DNA of 64,000 bases from Methylobacterium gossipiicola (GCF_900113485.1 NZ_FOPM01000016.1:1-64000), one strand, 5' to 3'; shown: positions 38,505 through 48,689, counted from the stretch's first letter. The notes: a model not told the origin generated them from the letters alone. A program made the numbers and translations.

Positions 38505-39074
38505 ATGATCGGCCGCCTGTTCGGGCGCACGAAGCCCCGAGATCGCTTGATCGCCGACCTTCACGGTCGCATCAGCGCCGCCGCCCGAGTACCGGCACTC
38601 TATACCGCGTTGGGTGTCCCCGACACGGTGGAAGGGCGCTTCGAATGCCTCAGCCTGCATGTGATCCTGGTGCTGCGCCGCCTCCACCGGCTGCCCGCCC
38701 CGGCGGACGAGGTGGCGCAGGATCTCGTGAATGCGGTGTTCCTCCAGCTTGATTCCTCCTTGCGCGAGAGCGGGATCGGTGATTTCGGGGTGCCCAAGCG
38801 CATGAAGAAGCTCGGCGCCGCCTTCTACGGCCGGGCCGCCGGCTACGACGCCGCCCTCGACGCGGGCGACGCGGACGCCCTGGCGACGGTGCTGGCCCGC
38901 AACGTCCTCGGTCACGGCGGGGCCGAGGGCGCGGCCGGCCTCGCACGCTACGTGGCGGCCAGCGACCGGGCGTTGTCCGGCCTCGACCTCGACACCCTCG
39001 TCGGGACCGGGCCGGTCTTCGCGTCCCTTGAACGCACCGCCGGACCGGCGGACCACCCAGGAGATTTGCGATGA
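38505..39074 (+). CDS. Ubiquinol-cytochrome c chaperone (CBP3 family)
   Basis: A 189-aa protein of the Ubiq_cyt_C_chap family, bacterial relatives of mitochondrial Cbp3, which helps cytochrome b assemble into complex III. Recognisable stretches are RFECLSLHVILVLRRLHR, VAQDLVNAVFLQLDSSLRESG, GVPKRMKKLGAAFYGRAAGY and LARYV. ATG 38505 is preferred over 38493 because ggagag lies 4-5 nt before it. It sits in the order bamE - chaperone - DUF177 - plsX, which is conserved in alphaproteobacteria. The stop overlaps the DUF177 start (ATGA). Confidence 0.88.
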   Translation: MIGRLFGRTKPRDRLIADLHGRISAAARVPALYTALGVPDTVEGRFECLSLHVILVLRRLHRLPAPADEVAQDLVNAVFLQLDSSLRESGIGDFGVPKRMKKLGAAFYGRAAGYDAALDAGDADALATVLARNVLGHGGAEGAAGLARYVAASDRALSGLDLDTLVGTGPVFASLERTAGPADHPGDLR

Positions 39075-39580
39075 CAGGCGATCGGACGGTTCACCCGCTC
39101 TCACGCTCGATCCGGGTCGACCGCATGGCCCGGGCGCAGGGCGACTTCACCGTCACGGCGACGGCCGAGGAATGCGCGGCCCTGGCGGCGGATTTCGGAA
39201 TTCCCGCGATCCGCGACCTCGTCGGCCGCTTCCAGGTCGCCGGCAGCCTCGAAAACCTGAAGGTCACCGGCACCGTCGAGGCTCTGGTGACGCAGGTCTG
39301 CATCGTGAGCCTGGACCCGTTCGAGGCGCCCGTCTCCGAGCCCGTCGAAGTCCTGTACACCGATGGCGAGATCCCGACGGGGCACGACGCGGAAGATGTC
39401 GAGGTGCCCGACCCCATCGTCAACGGCCGCATCGATTTTGGCATCCTCACCGCCGAGTTCCTCGCCATGGGCCTCGACCCCTATCCCCGGAAGCCCGGTG
39501 TGACCTTCGAGGGCGCCGAGGCCGATCCGGATGATGCGCCGTTCGCCGGCCTTCGGGTCCTGCAGGGCGACAAGGACTGA
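39071..39580 (+). CDS. DUF177 (YceD) family protein
   Basis: A 169-aa protein of the YceD/DUF177 family, which is linked to 23S rRNA accumulation and large-subunit biogenesis in plants and bacteria. The core shows [40 protein letters not shown] and [25 protein letters not shown] (the last in two adjoining pieces), which is diagnostic. In many bacteria rpmF (L32) lies between yceD and plsX; here plsX follows directly after 146 nt with no rpmF. It starts in an ATGA overlap with the chaperone gene. Confidence 0.87.
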   Translation: MTGDRTVHPLSRSIRVDRMARAQGDFTVTATAEECAALAADFGIPAIRDLVGRFQVAGSLENLKVTGTVEALVTQVCIVSLDPFEAPVSEPVEVLYTDGEIPTGHDAEDVEVPDPIVNGRIDFGILTAEFLAMGLDPYPRKPGVTFEGAEADPDDAPFAGLRVLQGDKD

Positions 39581-39726
39581 CGTTCGACTCGCGGCCGGCG
39601 GCAGATTTCGTTTGCCCGCCGCCGCCGAGTCGCTATTTTCCGCCGCGCCGTGACCGAGGCCGCCCCGATCCGGCCCCCGTTCGCGCGCCCGTCCCCATCT
39701 GCTCACGAGGCCTTCGGCGAACTTCC

Positions 39727-40761
39727 ATGTCCCAGAGAGTGTGCATCTCGCTCGACGCCATGGGCGGCGACCACGGCCCCACCACGGTGGTGCCAGGCGC
39801 GGCCATCGCCCGCGAGCGCCATCCGGAGATGACGTTCCTGATGTTCGGCGACGAGGCGATCCTGGCGCCCCTGGTGGCCGCCGAGCCGCGCCTGAAGGGC
39901 GCCGTCGAAATCCGTCACACGGCTTTGGCCATCGCCATGGACGAGAAACCGAGCCAGGCCGTCCGCACCGGCCGGGGGAAGTCCTCCATGTGGAAGGCGA
40001 TCCAGGCGGTGAAGGACGGCGAGGCCGATGCCGCCGTGTCGGCCGGCAACACCGGCGCCCTCATGGCCATGTCGAAGATCTGCCTCAAGACCCTCGCGGG
40101 CATCGAGCGCCCGGCCATCGCCTGCCTGTGGCCCACCGTGCGCGGTGAGAGCGTCGTCCTTGATGTCGGCGCCACCATCGGGACGGATGCCGAGCACCTC
40201 GTGGAGATGGCCCTCATGGGCTCGGCCATGGCCCGCATCGTGTTCGACCTCGACCGGCCGACCGTCGGCCTCCTCAACGTCGGCACCGAGGAGATGAAGG
40301 GCAACGAGGCGGTCAAGGAAGCCGCCCGTCGCCTGCGCGAAGCCGATCTACCGAACCTCACCTATCATGGCTTCGTCGAGGGCAACGATCTGGGCAAGGG
40401 CACCGTCGACGTTGTGGTGACGGAAGGCTTCACCGGCAACATCGCCCTCAAGACCGCCGAGGGCACGGCAAAGCAGATCGGCGCCTATCTCCGCGCCGCC
40501 ATGAGCCGGACCCTGTCGGCCAAGATCGGGTATTTCTTCGCCCGTCAGGCGTTCAAGGCCCTGCGCGACAAGATGAATCCGAGCCGCGCCAATGGCGGCG
40601 TCTTCCTCGGGCTCGAGGGCATCGTCATCAAGAGCCATGGGTCTGAGGACGCGCACGGCTTCGCGGCCGCCGTCGACCTCGCCCACGACATGGCGCGCCA
40701 CGACCTCATGCGGACGATCCGCGACATGCTCGAACTGACCCCGGCGGGGGCCTCCGCGTGA
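39727..40761 (+). CDS. plsX: Phosphate acyltransferase PlsX
   Basis: PlsX (344 aa) makes acyl-phosphate from acyl-ACP, the donor for the first acylation of glycerol-3-phosphate. Typical blocks are [11 protein letters not shown] at the N-terminus, [32 protein letters not shown], and [21 protein letters not shown] (in two pieces). ATG 39727 gives [15 protein letters not shown]. It is followed 25 nt later by fabH, a standard pairing that ties phospholipid and fatty acid initiation. Confidence 0.96.
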   Translation: MSQRVCISLDAMGGDHGPTTVVPGAAIARERHPEMTFLMFGDEAILAPLVAAEPRLKGAVEIRHTALAIAMDEKPSQAVRTGRGKSSMWKAIQAVKDGEADAAVSAGNTGALMAMSKICLKTLAGIERPAIACLWPTVRGESVVLDVGATIGTDAEHLVEMALMGSAMARIVFDLDRPTVGLLNVGTEEMKGNEAVKEAARRLREADLPNLTYHGFVEGNDLGKGTVDVVVTEGFTGNIALKTAEGTAKQIGAYLRAAMSRTLSAKIGYFFARQAFKALRDKMNPSRANGGVFLGLEGIVIKSHGSEDAHGFAAAVDLAHDMARHDLMRTIRDMLELTPAGASA

Positions 40762-40786
40762 GGCCGCCCCGGAGCGAGGACATCCG

Positions 40787-41764
40787 ATGATAGGCTTGCG
40801 CTCCGTCGTGGTCGGCTGCGGCTCCGCCCTCCCGGCCCGATGCGTCACCAACGACGAACTGGCCGAGACCGTCGAGACCTCCGACGACTGGATCGTCCAG
40901 CGCACGGGCATCCGCCAGCGCTACCTCGCGGATGCGTCGGAGACGACCTCCGTCCTCGGCACCCGCGCGGCACAGGCGGCCCTGGCCGATGCCGGCCTGA
41001 CCCCAGCCGATATCGACCTCGTGATCTGCGCCACCTCGACACCAGACCACACCTTTCCCTCGACGGCGACGCAGATTCAGGCCGGTCTCGGCATGACCGG
41101 CGGCGTCGCCTTCGATCTTCAGGCCGTCTGCGCCGGCTTCGTCTACGCCGTCGCCACCGCCGACAAGTTCCTCGCCACCGGCTCGGCCCGGCGCGCCCTC
41201 GTCATCGGCGCCGAGACGTTTTCGCGGATTCTCGATTGGCAGGACCGCACCACCTGCGTGCTGTTCGGCGACGGGGCCGGCGCCATCGTCCTCGAGGCCC
41301 GCCCGGGGGAGGGGACCAGCGCCGACCGGGGCGTGCTCACCGCGAGCCTGCGGTCGGACGGACGCCACCGGGAAAAACTCTATGTCGATGGCGGCCCCGG
41401 CTCGACGGGCACCACCGGGCACCTGCGCATGACCGGCAAGGAGGTGTTCCGCTTCGCCGTGGGCCAGGTGACGGACGTCATCGACGAGGCGTTCCGAGCC
41501 TCGGGCACCACAGCCGACGACCTCGACTGGTTCGTGCCGCATCAGGCCAACCGGCGGATCATCGAAGCCTCGGCCGACAAGCTCGGGATCGCCCGCGACA
41601 AGGTCGTGCTCACCGTCGACCGGCACGGCAACACTTCGGCCGCCTCGATCCCCCTCGCCCTCGACGTCGCCCGCAAGGACGGGCGGATCAAGCAGGGCGA
41701 CCTCGTGATGATCGAGGCCATCGGCGGCGGCTTCACCTGGGGCGCCGCCCTCCTCCGTTGGTAG
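40787..41764 (+). CDS. fabH: Beta-ketoacyl-ACP synthase III
   Basis: FabH (325 aa) condenses acetyl-CoA with malonyl-ACP to start fatty acid synthesis. The catalytic triad is visible: cysteine in [14 protein letters not shown], histidine in [12 protein letters not shown] and asparagine in [15 protein letters not shown]. The N-terminal [13 protein letters not shown] and the C-terminal [18 protein letters not shown] are family standard. ATG 40787 follows plsX by 25 nt with ggagcgagg upstream. Confidence 0.96.
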   Translation: MIGLRSVVVGCGSALPARCVTNDELAETVETSDDWIVQRTGIRQRYLADASETTSVLGTRAAQAALADAGLTPADIDLVICATSTPDHTFPSTATQIQAGLGMTGGVAFDLQAVCAGFVYAVATADKFLATGSARRALVIGAETFSRILDWQDRTTCVLFGDGAGAIVLEARPGEGTSADRGVLTASLRSDGRHREKLYVDGGPGSTGTTGHLRMTGKEVFRFAVGQVTDVIDEAFRASGTTADDLDWFVPHQANRRIIEASADKLGIARDKVVLTVDRHGNTSAASIPLALDVARKDGRIKQGDLVMIEAIGGGFTWGAALLRW

Positions 41765-41859
41765 AGCCCTCGTGCGGTTGACCCCGGCGGCGACGCCGAT
41801 TAGCGTGGCGCCTCAGACAGATAACCAAGAAAACGCGAATCGGCGTCGGGGATAGAGGC

Positions 41860-42183
41860 ATGGCGGGAAAGACGGTCACACGCGCTGATCTGAGCGAGGC
41901 CGTCTATCAGCAGGTCGGCCTCTCGCGCACGGAATCCGCGGCCCTCGTCGAGACGGTCCTGTCCGAGATCTGCACCTGCCTCGCCAGCGGCGAGACCGTG
42001 AAGCTGTCCTCGTTCGGCTCCTTTGTCGTGCGCAGCAAGGGCCGGCGCGTCGGCCGCAATCCGAAGACCGGTGTCGAGGTGGCCATCGAGCCGCGTCAGG
42101 TCATGGTGTTCAAACCCTCGAACGTGCTGAAAGCCCGGATCAACGGTCTGAACGGGACCGGCGCCCACGACGACGACGAATGA
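41860..42183 (+). CDS. ihfA: Integration host factor subunit alpha
   Basis: A 107-aa HU/IHF-family DNA-bending protein, half of the IHF heterodimer. Landmarks are [38 protein letters not shown] and [15 protein letters not shown], where the RNPKTG loop inserts in the minor groove and the proline kinks DNA. The C-terminal acidic tail DDDE is slightly long. It sits 95 nt after fabH and overlaps the MerR gene by 4 nt (ATGA), as in many alphaproteobacteria. Confidence 0.94.
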   Translation: MAGKTVTRADLSEAVYQQVGLSRTESAALVETVLSEICTCLASGETVKLSSFGSFVVRSKGRRVGRNPKTGVEVAIEPRQVMVFKPSNVLKARINGLNGTGAHDDDE

Positions 42184-42680
42184 GGGGGCCGGTCGCCCTG
42201 GCCGCCGCCGAGCCGCCCGACAGCGCGATCCAGGAGAAGAGCGCCACCGCCTTCCGCACCATCAAGGAGGCGGCTGACGAACTCGACGTGCCCCAGCACG
42301 TCCTGCGGTTCTGGGAGACGCGGTTCGCGCAAGTCCGCCCGGTGAAGCGGGCGGGCGGACGGCGCTATTACCGGCCCGACGACATCGACCTTCTCCGGGG
42401 CATCCGGAGCCTGCTGCATGGGCAGGGCTACACCATCAAGGGTGCCCAGGGCATCCTGCGGGAGAAGGGCGTCCGCTTCGTCCAGAGCGTCGGACGGGGC
42501 GAGGCCGAGGTCGCGGCGCCCGTCGCCGCACCGCAGGAGAGCCGGCCCGGTGACGTCATGGGAGGCGAAGACCTGCCGGAGGAGACCCGGACGGTCCTCG
42601 CAGCGGCCCTGCGGGACCTGCATGAGTGCCGGGCGATCCTGACGGCCCTGCATCGCTTGCCGGATTCGATCGACAGCTGA
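42180..42680 (+). CDS. MerR-family transcriptional regulator
   Basis: A 166-aa regulator with an N-terminal MerR winged helix: [25 protein letters not shown], and [15 protein letters not shown] with the second helix and wing. The effector region is short and has no conserved metal-binding cysteines, so it is not a metal sensor of the classical type. Starting in an ATGA overlap with ihfA, it is the last gene of the plsX-fabH-ihfA block, an arrangement common in alphaproteobacteria. Target genes are unknown. Confidence 0.88.
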   Translation: MRGPVALAAAEPPDSAIQEKSATAFRTIKEAADELDVPQHVLRFWETRFAQVRPVKRAGGRRYYRPDDIDLLRGIRSLLHGQGYTIKGAQGILREKGVRFVQSVGRGEAEVAAPVAAPQESRPGDVMGGEDLPEETRTVLAAALRDLHECRAILTALHRLPDSIDS

Positions 42681-42785
42681 GTCTCCGACCCTCGACGCAT
42701 CAGGTCCGCGACCCCACATCGCTCGGACTGCTTTCGCCTGCCCGATGCCGCCGCACGGGGGCGCGGGCTGCCCGGAGAGTTCACG

Positions 42786-43241
42786 ATGTCGCTTGCCCGT
42801 TCCACCGCCGCCGTTGCGACCGCCCTCAGCTTCGGATGCCTGCTGGCCGCACCGGCCCTCGCCCAGACCACCGTCACCCGCAGTGAAACGGCGGCCCCCG
42901 GCAAGTCGGTCCGTCTCGCCATCGTGCCGAACCTGAAGAAGGATTGCTCGGCCGGTCCGATGCCGGAAATTCGCGTCAGCGGCGCGCCGAAGAACGGCTC
43001 CCTGATCACCAAGGCCGGCAAGATCAAGACCCCGGCGAGCTACCGCTGTCCGAACAAGGAAGCGTCCGTGCAGGCGATCTTCTACCAGAGCAAGGACGGC
43101 TTCACCGGCGCCGACGAGGTCACGGTGGACGTCAAGGATGCCGATGGCAACGTCCAAACCCAGAACATCCGCATCACCGTCGATGGTGCAAAGAAGGATG
43201 TTCCGGCCAAGGATGCGGGCAAATCCGGCACCGATCTCTGA
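42786..43241 (+). CDS. Small secreted protein with Ig-like region
   Basis: A 151-aa protein with a clear Sec signal peptide (about 1-26, cleavage after APALA). The mature part is lysine-rich and predicted mostly beta, with GAPKNGSLITKAGKIKTP and YQSKDGFTGADEVTVDVKDA, a pattern seen in bacterial Ig/cadherin-like repeats (DGFTGxDxVTV). Two cysteines (in KKDCSAGP and YRCPN) could form a disulfide. It stands between merR and a strong terminator. Function is unknown. Confidence 0.75.
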   Translation: MSLARSTAAVATALSFGCLLAAPALAQTTVTRSETAAPGKSVRLAIVPNLKKDCSAGPMPEIRVSGAPKNGSLITKAGKIKTPASYRCPNKEASVQAIFYQSKDGFTGADEVTVDVKDADGNVQTQNIRITVDGAKKDVPAKDAGKSGTDL

Positions 43242-43251
43242 TCCTATCACC

Positions 43252-43298
43252 CAACGGCACGACCGCGCTGCCTCCCGCCGGGCGGTCGTGCCGTTGTT
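43252..43298 (+). terminator. Terminator hairpin before prkA
   Basis: A perfect 15-bp stem (caacggcacgaccgc / gcggtcgtgccgttg) with a 15-nt loop begins 10 nt after the secreted protein stop and is followed by ttcgg. It separates this gene from the prkA operon, whose promoter must then lie in 43299-43441. Confidence 0.8.
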
Positions 43299-43441
43299 CG
43301 GCCCGAACACGGCCGAATTCCTCAGTGTGGCGCACAATCCACGGACGACCCATGCGTTGATCGCACTGCGACAAAACTGGCCCTGTCGGTTGCATCCCGA
43401 CCCAGACAGGATGAAGCTGGTGCTGTCGTGAGGGGATCGGA

Positions 43442-45394
43442 ATGCCTATGCCGTCGACAAACGACCTGTTCCAGAGCTTTGCCCGGGGTTACGAAGCGCG
43501 CCGCGATACGGAGATGAGCCTCTCCGAATTTCTCGAAGCGTGCCGGGACGAACCCCTGATGTACGCCACAGCGGCCGAGCGCATCCTCGATGCGATCGGC
43601 AAGCCGGAATTCGTGGACACCGCTAAGGACCCGCGCCTGGGGCGGGTGTTCATGAACCGCACGATCCGGATCTACCCGGCCTTCTCCGAGTTCTACGGCA
43701 TGGAGGAGACCATCGAGCGGATCGTCTCGTTCTTCCGCCATGCCGCGCAGGGGTTGGAGGAACGCAAGCAGATCCTCTACCTCCTCGGCCCCGTGGGCGG
43801 CGGCAAGTCGTCCCTGGCCGAGCGCCTCAAGGCCCTGATGGAGGTTCACCCCATCTACGTCCTGAAGGCCGGCAACGAGGTCTCGCCGGTGTTCGAGAGC
43901 CCGCTGGGGCTGTTCGATCCCGAGACCATGGGGGCGGAGATCCAGGAACGCTACGGTATCCCGCGCCGCCGCCTCACGGGCCTCATGAGCCCCTGGGCCC
44001 TGAAGCGCCTCGACGAGTTCAACGGCGATATCTCCCGCTTCAAGGTCATCAAGGTCCGGCCGTCGCGCCTGCGCCAGATCGGCATCGCCAAGACCGAGCC
44101 GGGCGACGAGAACAACCAGGATATCTCCAGCCTCGTCGGCAAGGTCGATATCCGTCGCCTCGAGACCCTGAGCCAGGCCGACCCCGATGCCTATTCGTAT
44201 TCGGGCGGCCTCAACCGGGCGAACCAGGGCGTCCTCGAATTCGTCGAGATGTTCAAGGCGCCGATCAAGATGCTCCACCCCCTGCTCACGGCGACGCAGG
44301 AGGGCAATTACGTCGGCACGGAGAATATCGGCGCGATTCCGTTTACCGGCGTGATCCTCGCCCACTCGAACGAATCCGAGTGGCAGACGTTCAAGACTAA
44401 CAAGAACAACGAAGCGTTCATCGACCGTATTTACGTCATCAAGGTGCCCTATTGCCTGCGGGTGACGGAAGAGCAGCGTATCTACGAGAAGCTGGTATCG
44501 GGCTCCGAACTTTCCCAGGCCGCTTGCGCACCCGGCACCCTGGAGATGCTGGCCCGGTTTTCGGTGCTCTCGCGCCTGCGCGAGCACGCAAACTCCAATG
44601 CCTTCTCGAAGATGCGGGTCTACGATGGCGAATCGTTGCGCGAGGTCGATCCCCGCGCGCGCTCCATGCAGGAATACAAGGACGCGGCCGGCGTCGACGA
44701 GGGCATGGACGGGATCTCGACCCGTTTCGCCTTCAAGGTCATGGCGGCGACTTTCAACCACGACACCACGGAAGTCTCCGCCGACCCCGTGCACCTCATG
44801 TACGTGCTGGAGCAGGCCCTGCGCCGGGAACAGCTCCCGCCCGAGACCGAGAAACGCTATCTCGAATTCATCAAGACCGAGCTGGCGCCGCGCTACGCCG
44901 AGTTCATTGGCCATGAAATCCAGAAGGCGTATCTCGAATCCTACCATGATTACGGCCAGAACCTGTTCGATCGGTACATCGACTACGCCGATGCCTGGAT
45001 CGAGGATCAGGACTTCAAGGATTCCGAAACGGGCCAGTTGCTGAACCGTGAATTGCTGAATCAGGAACTGACCAAGATCGAGAAGCCGGCCGGCATCGCC
45101 AACCCGAAGGATTTCCGCAACGAGGTGGTGAAGTTCGCCCTGCGCTCCCGGGCGCAGCATGGCGGGCGCAACCCGTCCTGGACGTCTTACGAAAAACTCC
45201 GGGAGGTGATCGAACGGCGGATGTTCTCCCAGGTGGAGGAATTGCTGCCGGTGATCTCCTTCGGCTCCAAGAAGGACGGCGAGACGGAGAAGAAGCACGG
45301 CGAGTTCGTCGACCGAATGGTGGCCCGTGGCTACACCGAGCGGCAGGTTCGCCGATTGGTGGAATGGTACATGCGGGTGAAGCAAGCGGGATAG
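43442..45394 (+). CDS. prkA: PrkA family serine protein kinase
   Basis: A 650-aa AAA+/kinase protein (YeaG in E. coli) associated with stress and stationary-phase physiology. The N-terminal AAA domain has the Walker A motif GPVGGGKSS (116-124), then YVLKAGNEVSPVFESPLGLF and GVILAHSNESEWQTFKTNKN. The C-terminal PrkA domain includes SKMRVYDGESLREVDPRARS and DFRNEVVKFALRSRAQHGG. The length matches the family (about 640-650). It is first in the conserved prkA-yeaH-spoVR trio. Whether it acts as a kinase or mainly as an ATPase is debated in the literature. Confidence 0.95.
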   Translation: MPMPSTNDLFQSFARGYEARRDTEMSLSEFLEACRDEPLMYATAAERILDAIGKPEFVDTAKDPRLGRVFMNRTIRIYPAFSEFYGMEETIERIVSFFRHAAQGLEERKQILYLLGPVGGGKSSLAERLKALMEVHPIYVLKAGNEVSPVFESPLGLFDPETMGAEIQERYGIPRRRLTGLMSPWALKRLDEFNGDISRFKVIKVRPSRLRQIGIAKTEPGDENNQDISSLVGKVDIRRLETLSQADPDAYSYSGGLNRANQGVLEFVEMFKAPIKMLHPLLTATQEGNYVGTENIGAIPFTGVILAHSNESEWQTFKTNKNNEAFIDRIYVIKVPYCLRVTEEQRIYEKLVSGSELSQAACAPGTLEMLARFSVLSRLREHANSNAFSKMRVYDGESLREVDPRARSMQEYKDAAGVDEGMDGISTRFAFKVMAATFNHDTTEVSADPVHLMYVLEQALRREQLPPETEKRYLEFIKTELAPRYAEFIGHEIQKAYLESYHDYGQNLFDRYIDYADAWIEDQDFKDSETGQLLNRELLNQELTKIEKPAGIANPKDFRNEVVKFALRSRAQHGGRNPSWTSYEKLREVIERRMFSQVEELLPVISFGSKKDGETEKKHGEFVDRMVARGYTERQVRRLVEWYMRVKQAG

Positions 45395-45484
45395 CGATTC
45401 CCTGACGAGGGCGGCCGCCATACGCGGCGGCCGCCACCGGACCGTCGACCGAGAGACTTTTGAGGGCGAAGGCAAACACACCGG

Positions 45485-46786
45485 ATGCACATCGTCGATC
45501 GTCGCTTGAATCCCGGGGGCAAGAGCCTCCCCAATCGCCAGCGCTTCTTGCGCCGCGTGAAGGACATGGCGCAGCGCGCCGTCCGGGAATCCGCCCGCGA
45601 GAAGGACATCAAGGACCTGGGCAAGGACGGACGGGTCTCGGTTCCCCTCGACGGGGTCCGCGAACCACGTTTCTCCCGCCAATCGGGCACCGGGCGGCAC
45701 GACCACATCCTGCCGGGCAACAAGACCTATGTGGAGGGCGACCTCATCGAGCGTCCGCCCTCGGGGGGCAGCGGCCGGGGCTCCGGCGAGGGCGGCGAGG
45801 GGCAGGAGAACGGCGAGGACGCCTTCCGGTTCGTCCTTACCCGCGACGAGTTCCTCGAACTCTTCCTCGAAGACCTCGAACTGCCGGATCTGGCCAAGCG
45901 TCGTCTGTCCGTGGTCGAGACGGAGGGGCTCCGACGGGCCGGCTACACGGTCTCGGGCTCACCCGCCAACCTCGCGCTCACCCGCACCTTGCGCAATTCC
46001 ATGTCCCGGCGCATCGCCCTCAAGCGGCCGAAGCCCGACGAGGTCGCGGCCCTCGAGGCGCGGATCGCCGCCACGCCCTCGAGCCACCCCGACCTGCCCG
46101 ACCTTCTCTTGGCCCTGGCGCATTTACGCGAGCGCACCAAGCGCATTCCCTACGTCGATCCCATCGACCTGCGCTATCGCCGCTTCGAACCCTATCCGCG
46201 CCCGGTGGCGCAGGCGGTGATGTTCTGCCTCATGGATGTCTCGGGCTCCATGACCGAGCACATGAAGGATCTGGCCAAGCGTTTCTACATCCTGCTGCAC
46301 ATCTTCCTGACCCGGCGCTACCGCCACGTCGAGATCGTGTTCATCCGCCACACGGACAAGGCGACGGAGGTGGACGAGGAGACTTTCTTCGGCTCGCGTG
46401 AGACCGGCGGGACGCTCGTCTCCTCGGCCCTCGTCGAGATGAAGCGCGTCATCACCGAGCGCTACGATCCCAACGACTGGAACATCTACGCGGCGCAGGC
46501 GTCGGACGGCGATAACGTTTCGTCGGACGGGCCGACGGCCACCGAGCTGCTGCGCGCCCACATCCTGCCCGCCTGCCAGCACTTCGCCTATCTCGAAGTC
46601 GGCGACGAGAGCGGGCCACGGGCCGGCTTCGTCGAGCACCGCACCACCCTATGGCGCACTTACGAGGGCTTGGCCAAATCGGGCGGGGCCATCGCCATGC
46701 GTAAGGTCAGCCACCGGCGAGACATCTACCCGGTGTTCCGGGAGCTTTTTGGCCGCAAGGACGCGAACGCGGAGGCGGGAGCATGA
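45485..46786 (+). CDS. yeaH: YeaH/YhbH family protein (DUF444, VWA-like)
   Basis: A 433-aa DUF444 protein. The N-terminus HIVDRRLNPGGKSLPNRQRF and the flexible Gly/Glu-rich linker near residues 95-115 are family features. The C-terminal half is a von Willebrand A-like domain with MIDAS residues D251, S253 and S255 (CLMDVSGSMTEHMKDLAKRF). It follows prkA after 90 nt and overlaps spoVR (ATGA), matching the E. coli yeaGH/ycgB functional group. The molecular role is not established. Confidence 0.93.
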   Translation: MHIVDRRLNPGGKSLPNRQRFLRRVKDMAQRAVRESAREKDIKDLGKDGRVSVPLDGVREPRFSRQSGTGRHDHILPGNKTYVEGDLIERPPSGGSGRGSGEGGEGQENGEDAFRFVLTRDEFLELFLEDLELPDLAKRRLSVVETEGLRRAGYTVSGSPANLALTRTLRNSMSRRIALKRPKPDEVAALEARIAATPSSHPDLPDLLLALAHLRERTKRIPYVDPIDLRYRRFEPYPRPVAQAVMFCLMDVSGSMTEHMKDLAKRFYILLHIFLTRRYRHVEIVFIRHTDKATEVDEETFFGSRETGGTLVSSALVEMKRVITERYDPNDWNIYAAQASDGDNVSSDGPTATELLRAHILPACQHFAYLEVGDESGPRAGFVEHRTTLWRTYEGLAKSGGAIAMRKVSHRRDIYPVFRELFGRKDANAEAGA

Positions 46787-48345
46787 CGGCACTCGGACAA
46801 TTCCCCCTCGCGAGCGGCGCCAAGCCGCTGTTCACCGGCAACGATTGGGACTTCGACACCATCAAGCGCATCCACGACGCCTGCGAGGCCATCGCTGGCC
46901 AGGAACTCGGCCTGTCTTGGTATCCGAATCAGATCGAGATCATCACCGCAGAACAGATGCTCGATGCCTATGCGTCCATCGGTATGCCGCTGTTCTACAA
47001 GCACTGGTCCTTCGGCAAGCACTTCGCCCAGCACGAATCCAGCTACCGCCGGGGGATGATGGGCCTCGCCTACGAGATCGTCATCAACTCCAACCCGTGC
47101 ATCTCCTACGTCATGGAGGAGAACACGGCGACGATGCAGACCCTGGTGATCGCCCACGCGGCCTTCGGGCACAACCACTTCTTCAAGAACAACTATCTGT
47201 TCAAGCAGTGGACCGACGCCGACGGCATCCTCGACTACCTCGATTTCGCCAAGGGCTTCATCACCCGCTGCGAGGAGCGCTACGGCCACGCCGCCGTGGA
47301 ATCGGTCCTTGATGCGGCCCATGCCCTGATGAACCAGGGCGTCCATCGCTATCCGCGCAAGAAGCGGCCCGACCTCGCCTCGGAGCAGCGGCGCGAGCGC
47401 GAGCGGGCCGAGCATGGCGAGCAGGTCTACAACGATCTCTGGCGCACCCTGCCGGAGAAGATCGCCGGCGCCCGCCCCGATGTCGCCGTCGAGCGCCGCA
47501 AGGCCCTCCTCGAACTGCCGCAGGAGAACCTGCTCTACTTCCTCGAGAAGGCGGCCCCGCGCCTCAGGCCGTGGCAGCGTGAGATCCTGCGCATCGTCCG
47601 CCTCGTGGCGCAGTATTTCTACCCGCAGCGGCAGACCAAGGTGATGAACGAGGGCTGCGCCACCTACTGCCACTACCGGATCATGAATTCCCTGTCGCGG
47701 AAGGGGCTCATCGGCGAGGCGGCCTATCTCGAATTCCTGACCTCGCACACCAACGTGGTGCGCCAGCCGAATTACGACGAGCGCGGCTACAACGGCCACA
47801 ATCCCTACGCCATCGGGTTCGCGATGATGCAGGATATCGCCCGTATCGTCGAACAACCGACCGACGAGGATCGCGCCTGGTTCCCCGACATCGCCGGCAC
47901 GGGCGACGCCATGGCGACCCTGCGGGACATCTGGGCGAATTACCGCGACGAGAGCTTCATCGCCCAGTTCCTCAGTCCCAAGCTCATGCGCGACATGCGC
48001 CTGTTCCACGTGGTGGACGATCCAGACGCGTCGGAGCTGCGGGTGGAGGCGATCCACGATGAGCGCGGCTACCGCAAGATGCGCCGCTCCTTCGCCCGGC
48101 AATACGATGTCGCCTGGCTCGACCCGGACATCGAGGTGATGGACGTCGATCTCGAAGGCGACCGCCGCCTCATCGTGCACCACAGGGCGCTCAATCGCAT
48201 CACCCTGGAACGGGACGACGCCAAGCGGGTGTTGCAGCACCTCTCCGACCTCTGGGGCTACGACGCCGTCCTGAAGGAAATCGATCCGGCCACGGACGAG
48301 GTCCTGGCGGAGCATCAGGCCAGCCCCCGGCCGATCTTCTTCTGA
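46783..48345 (+). CDS. spoVR: SpoVR family protein
   Basis: A 520-aa SpoVR/YcgB protein. Conserved blocks include GNDWDFDTIKRIHDACEAIA, YASIGMPLFYKHWSFGKHFA, YVMEENTATMQTLVIAHAAF, HNHFFKNNYLFKQWTDADGI and NEGCATYCHYRIMN. The name comes from a Bacillus spore cortex gene, but the family is widespread in non-sporulating bacteria and goes with prkA and yeaH. It starts in an ATGA overlap with yeaH and ends just before a strong bidirectional hairpin. There is no signal peptide. The biochemical role is unknown. Confidence 0.95.
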   Translation: MTALGQFPLASGAKPLFTGNDWDFDTIKRIHDACEAIAGQELGLSWYPNQIEIITAEQMLDAYASIGMPLFYKHWSFGKHFAQHESSYRRGMMGLAYEIVINSNPCISYVMEENTATMQTLVIAHAAFGHNHFFKNNYLFKQWTDADGILDYLDFAKGFITRCEERYGHAAVESVLDAAHALMNQGVHRYPRKKRPDLASEQRRERERAEHGEQVYNDLWRTLPEKIAGARPDVAVERRKALLELPQENLLYFLEKAAPRLRPWQREILRIVRLVAQYFYPQRQTKVMNEGCATYCHYRIMNSLSRKGLIGEAAYLEFLTSHTNVVRQPNYDERGYNGHNPYAIGFAMMQDIARIVEQPTDEDRAWFPDIAGTGDAMATLRDIWANYRDESFIAQFLSPKLMRDMRLFHVVDDPDASELRVEAIHDERGYRKMRRSFARQYDVAWLDPDIEVMDVDLEGDRRLIVHHRALNRITLERDDAKRVLQHLSDLWGYDAVLKEIDPATDEVLAEHQASPRPIFF

Positions 48346-48383
48346 TCGGAGACGGCCCAAGCCGAAAGGCCCGACGAAACGGA

Positions 48384-48414
48384 AAAGGCCGGGATGCGAA
48401 GCATCCCGGCCTTT
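48384..48414. terminator. Bidirectional terminator between spoVR and tRNA-Pro
   Basis: A perfect 14-bp stem (aaaggccgggatgc / gcatcccggccttt) with loop gaa has a T-rich right side (tttctt) and an A-rich left side (ggaaaa), so it can stop the rightward prkA operon and the leftward tRNA transcript. Confidence 0.88.
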
Positions 48415-48457
48415 CTTCGGAACGGTGAAGCCGACCTTTCGGAGGCTTCCGTTTGAT

Positions 48458-48534
48458 TGGTCGGAGTAGCAGGACTTGAACCTGCGACCCCCTGTCCCCC
48501 AGACAGGTGCGCTACCGGGCTGCGCTATACTCCG
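48458..48534 (-). tRNA. tRNA-Pro (anticodon GGG)
   Basis: The minus strand reads a 77-nt cloverleaf: acceptor CGGAGTA/TACTCCG, D arm GCGC...GCGC, anticodon arm CCTGT-CTGGGGG-ACAGG with T33 and anticodon GGG, variable loop, T arm GCAGG-TTCAAGT-CCTGC, discriminator A, and a genomically encoded CCA. It reads CCC and CCT proline codons. No integrase or duplicated tRNA 3' end lies nearby, so it does not mark an island here. Confidence 0.96.
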
Positions 48535-48689
48535 TCACGTCCGTTCCGAATTCGTCGTTCCGCCCCTCGATCCCGGTATGCGCATCCCTGGGGGAGATGC
48601 GATACGCCGGGCCGGTTGAGCGGTGCGACGCCCCTGCTGGGGTGGAGGCGTCTTAGCTTTCCCCCTTGCCCAGCGCAACCCCTAAGGTG

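Noticed and set aside
43322..45706. 794-codon open frame antisense to prkA
   Set aside because: A shadow of a well-supported gene with intact Walker A motif; no domain seen in the antisense protein.
48458..48534. tRNA-Pro as an attachment site of an integrated element
   Set aside because: No integrase, no repeated tRNA 3' end and no change in composition on either side.
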